Shown: positions 61,155 to 64,000 of the stretch, piece after piece
How the letters are laid out: every line of letters begins with the position of its first letter
Position numbering within the stretch: the first letter of the stretch is position 1
Assembly (NCBI RefSeq): GCF_905147045.1
Contig: NC_065903.1
Span: forward strand, 6,572,001 to 6,636,000
Direction: 5' to 3'
DNA: 64,000 nucleotides
Source: Nymphalis io
Taxonomy: Eukaryota > Arthropoda > Insecta > Lepidoptera > Nymphalidae
Translations under genes and position numbers: made by a program
Notes under the pieces: model-generated
The model's input: the letters and a program-made list of their open reading frames with translations, nothing else
What the model was told of the DNA's origin: nothing
Database searches by the model: none

Positions 61155-62614
61155 ATGTTCGAAATGGTAAGTAAACCGTATTTTTTAAATTATGTATACG
61201 TTAATTATCCGACAGTAAAGTTGATAAAAGCATATAAAATTGTACTTCATTTACTTTGTTCTTTCAGAATACGGCCGAACCAATGCAAGTGGATGTTCCA
61301 CTTGAAGATAATGAAAACAATGAAACAGAATGTTATGTGGTTGAAAATCCTACTTTAGACTTGGAGACATATGCTGCCTCATACACAGGTTTTGCTAAGT
61401 TGTACAGATTGATGTTTGTAGCAGACCACTGTCCATCTTTAAGATTAGAAGCCCTCAAAATGGCTATAGCATATGTCATGACAACCTATAATGTAAATCT
61501 TTATCAAACTCTCCACAAAAAACTTGCTGAAGCTATAGCAATTGCAGGCTTACCAGATGTAGCTGTACAGATGGGTTCACAAGATATCCCTGTTCTTGAC
61601 TCAATGTGGGTGGAATCCAAAACTAAAAAAGCTGCTATAAAGTTGGAAAAATTAGATACAGATCTTAAAAATTACAAAACAAATTCTATAAAAGAAAGCA
61701 TTAGAAGGGGACATGATGACTTAGGTGATCACTACCTAGACTGCGGTGACCTAACTAGTGCTCTAAAGTGTTATTCTAGAGCTAGAGATTACTGCACAAG
61801 TGGCAAACATATAATAATGATGTGCCTCAATGTAGTAAAGGTTTCAGTGTATTTGCAAAACTGGGCACATGTCTTAAACTATGTTTCTAAGGCAGAAGGA
61901 ACACCAGATTTTAATGAAGTTCCTGGAAAAGATTCAAATCAAGCTATACTTACTCGTTTAAAATGTGCTGCAGGCTTAGCTGAGTTAGCAACTAAGAAAT
62001 ACAAGTCAGCTGCAAAGCATTTTCTAGCTGCCAGTATCGATCACTGTGATTATCCAGAACTTCTTAGTAGCAATAATGTAGCAGTTTATGGAGGACTATG
62101 TGCATTGGCTACTTTTGATCGATCTGAGCTTCAAAAACAAGTAATAGTTAGCAGTTCTTTTAAATTATTTTTAGAACTAGAACCACAGTTACGAGACATA
62201 ATTTTTAAATTTTATGAATCTAAGTATGCATCCTGCTTAAGGTTACTTGATGAGATACGTGACAATCTTCTTCTAGATATGTATTTAGCACCACACTTAA
62301 ATTCTTTATACATGCAGATACGCAATAGAGCCTTAATTCAGTACTTTAGTCCCTACTTGTCAGCTGACATGCGACTAATGGCTGCTGCCTTTAATCGCAC
62401 AGTAAATGCTCTTGAAGATGAACTAATGCAATTAATACTTGATGGGCAAATTCAAGCACGCATTGATTCCCATAACAAAATACTCTATGCTAAAGATGTG
62501 GATCAGAGGAGCACTACTTTTGAAAGAAGTCTTGCTATGGGGAAAGAATATCAGCGACGGACATCCATGTTAATTCTACGTGCTGCCATGCTGAAAAATC
62601 AAATACATGTTAAG
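61155..62614 (+). CDS. CSN1: COP9 signalosome complex subunit 1 (3' end outside the window)
   Basis: Exon 1 is 61155-61166 (MFEM, donor gtaagt) and exon 2 is 61268-62614 (acceptor ctttcag, donor gtatgt), phase 0: 453 residues visible. CSN1 is the scaffold-type PCI subunit of the COP9 signalosome, which removes NEDD8 from cullins and so tunes cullin-RING ubiquitin ligases. In order: a variable acidic N-terminus; LETYAASYTGFAKLYRLMFV at about 45; an RPN7-type helical repeat region (ESIRRGHDDLGDHYLDCGD, KCYSRARDYC, about 155-320); and the PCI winged-helix part (YMQIRNRALIQYFSPYLS to DGQIQARIDSHNKILYA, about 350-430). The chain stops at LKNQIHVK, after which family members have about 20-40 more residues; that exon is beyond 62614 and not found up to 64000. 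Well conserved, no breaks. Confidence 0.96.
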
Positions 62615-64000
62615 GTATGTCTTTATATTTTATAAGGTAAATGAGTAAACTGAATATTTATTTGGTCTATACACTCCCTCAAAAGCTTTGCGTTATTTAT
62701 TAATGGCATTTCATTAAATTGTTACAAAGTTTGTAAAATTAGTCTTCTCATGAACATCAAATATCAATTATTGCCAAAACAAACTAGAATTTAGTTAATG
62801 TTGTAGCTATATCTTGCAATTTTAAAATTGCTTTTTGATATCAAATCTATACTGAAAAATACTATGCAAAAAATGCGAAAGTTAACATTAACATAATGTT
62901 TAACAGACAAACCAAGTTGTTCATTTATCTGTTACACTGCCACATCCACACCACTGAACCGATATTCATGCAATTTGGTATGAAGTTAGCATGAGGGGTA
63001 AAATTTGGGATGATGGTTTGCTTACAATTTATTCAATTTTTTTGAAAATGTCCATTATATATATTAATATAATGAAATATAATAGGGTAACATACAGTGA
63101 TGCCATAGCTTATCAAGCAAGATAGACAACTGAACACAAAAAATCCTTTTCGTTCCAAATAAAAAATAAAAATATATATCAGTTGGATTCAATATAGAAG
63201 ATTGCTGATGCAAATATAGGCCTTTTCCTACCTTTTCTAAACCACTCAGATATGCAGGTATTCTCACATTTTCCTGACAGCAAAAAATTACTATTTAATA
63301 CGGACATAATTTTGAAAAGTCAAAATGTTTAATCAATTCTTTATTGTACAATTTCTATGCAATGCAGTAATGGTAATTAATTTATTTTTTATTCATTTTC
63401 ATAGGAAGCAAATTCTGCATACAATATTAACTTGTCTTATAGGTAACACAAAATGGAATATTGTATGCCTCACTTAAAGGCTACTTCAGCATGATATTAT
63501 TATAATATTCAGACATTCTTTGTTACATATACTTATTCAAATAAGTTACTAAAAATACTAAAAGCAATAACTATACAAAAACATAATAATTAAAAAGGAA
63601 TGAGTAAATGAATTATTAAAAGAAAATATTTTCTTTTAATTTTACTTTTAAATCATATGGTGGAGTTGTTAAAAATACCTAGGTGAGCTTTTTTAAATTT
63701 AGCTTGCTTGTAAAAGATAGCTTGTTCTTAATATGAGTTCTATTTTAAATTTTGGTACAGTCAATCTTACTCTACTTAACATATCAGGGCATTAATAATT
63801 TTATGAAAAAAACAAAGATTGATCAAGTCTCAGTCATATTATATCTTCCTTGTAAGCTAAATGTAGCAAAGACTTCTGTACTTTTTCTATTCTATCCTTA
63901 TGCACTTTATAGTGAGGATTTCATGCTATGGAGCAGTACTCAAGTCTATTTCTTATTAAAATATTTTACAGGACTACCTTGGATTCACTTTTAAAATTCC
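62615..64000 (+). other. Last visible intron of CSN1
   Basis: Begins with the donor gtatgt. No acceptor plus C-terminal CSN1 peptide is recognised before the window ends. At about 62930-63000 ('ccacaccactgaaccgatat') is a short LINE-tail-like scrap. Confidence 0.6.

Noticed and set aside
1..64000. CRISPR array, operons or other prokaryotic systems
   Set aside because: Introns, SINEs, TATA promoters and animal genes show this is insect nuclear DNA; no regularly spaced direct repeats were seen.

Overview
The window is nuclear DNA from a lepidopteran insect (moth or butterfly). It is strongly AT-rich, genes are sparse, exons are short with GT/AG introns, and there are several copies of SINEs typical of Lepidoptera. 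The two clearest genes are ordinary animal genes: gamma-glutamyl hydrolase and COP9 signalosome subunit 1. Species cannot be fixed from the sequence alone.

Layout. From 1 to 4.6 kb there is no cellular gene, but there is a short mariner relic with intact ends (1905-2568) and the 3' end of a Jockey-like LINE (about 3135-3790). From 4.7 to 25 kb lies an array of six small secreted-protein genes, three on + (4692, 8833, 11771) and then three on - (14868, 19349, 24923). All six have the same build: a TATA box, a start-like TCA site about 30 bases further on, a first coding exon of only 12-15 bases, one phase-0 intron, and a second exon carrying the rest of a signal peptide plus a low-complexity Ala/Tyr/Pro/Val or Gly/Tyr chain. 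They resemble insect structural-cuticle and 'neuropeptide-like 3/4' proteins and are probably extracellular.

Around 29.6-31.2 kb is one intronless gene for a 191-residue Ser/Arg-rich protein that I do not recognise, with a clear TATA promoter. A second promoter-like stretch lies 0.9 kb upstream. From 31.2 to 54.7 kb I find no intact cellular gene. That span holds SINE copies, relics of a DDE transposase and an RTE-type reverse transcriptase, and a long inverted-repeat element with a 5'-truncated R1-like LINE inserted at its edge.

From 54.7 to 59.6 kb, on -, is a complete six-exon gamma-glutamyl hydrolase gene whose introns have collected mobile elements. At 61.2-62.6 kb, on +, is COP9 signalosome subunit 1. 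It lacks only a short C-terminal exon beyond the right edge. These two genes are divergent, with about 1.5 kb between start codons.

The most notable feature is the six-gene array. Five of its six promoters also have a CAAGG core (the FTZ-F1 half-site core) upstream of the TATA box, which suggests shared timing of expression. That regulatory reading is inference.
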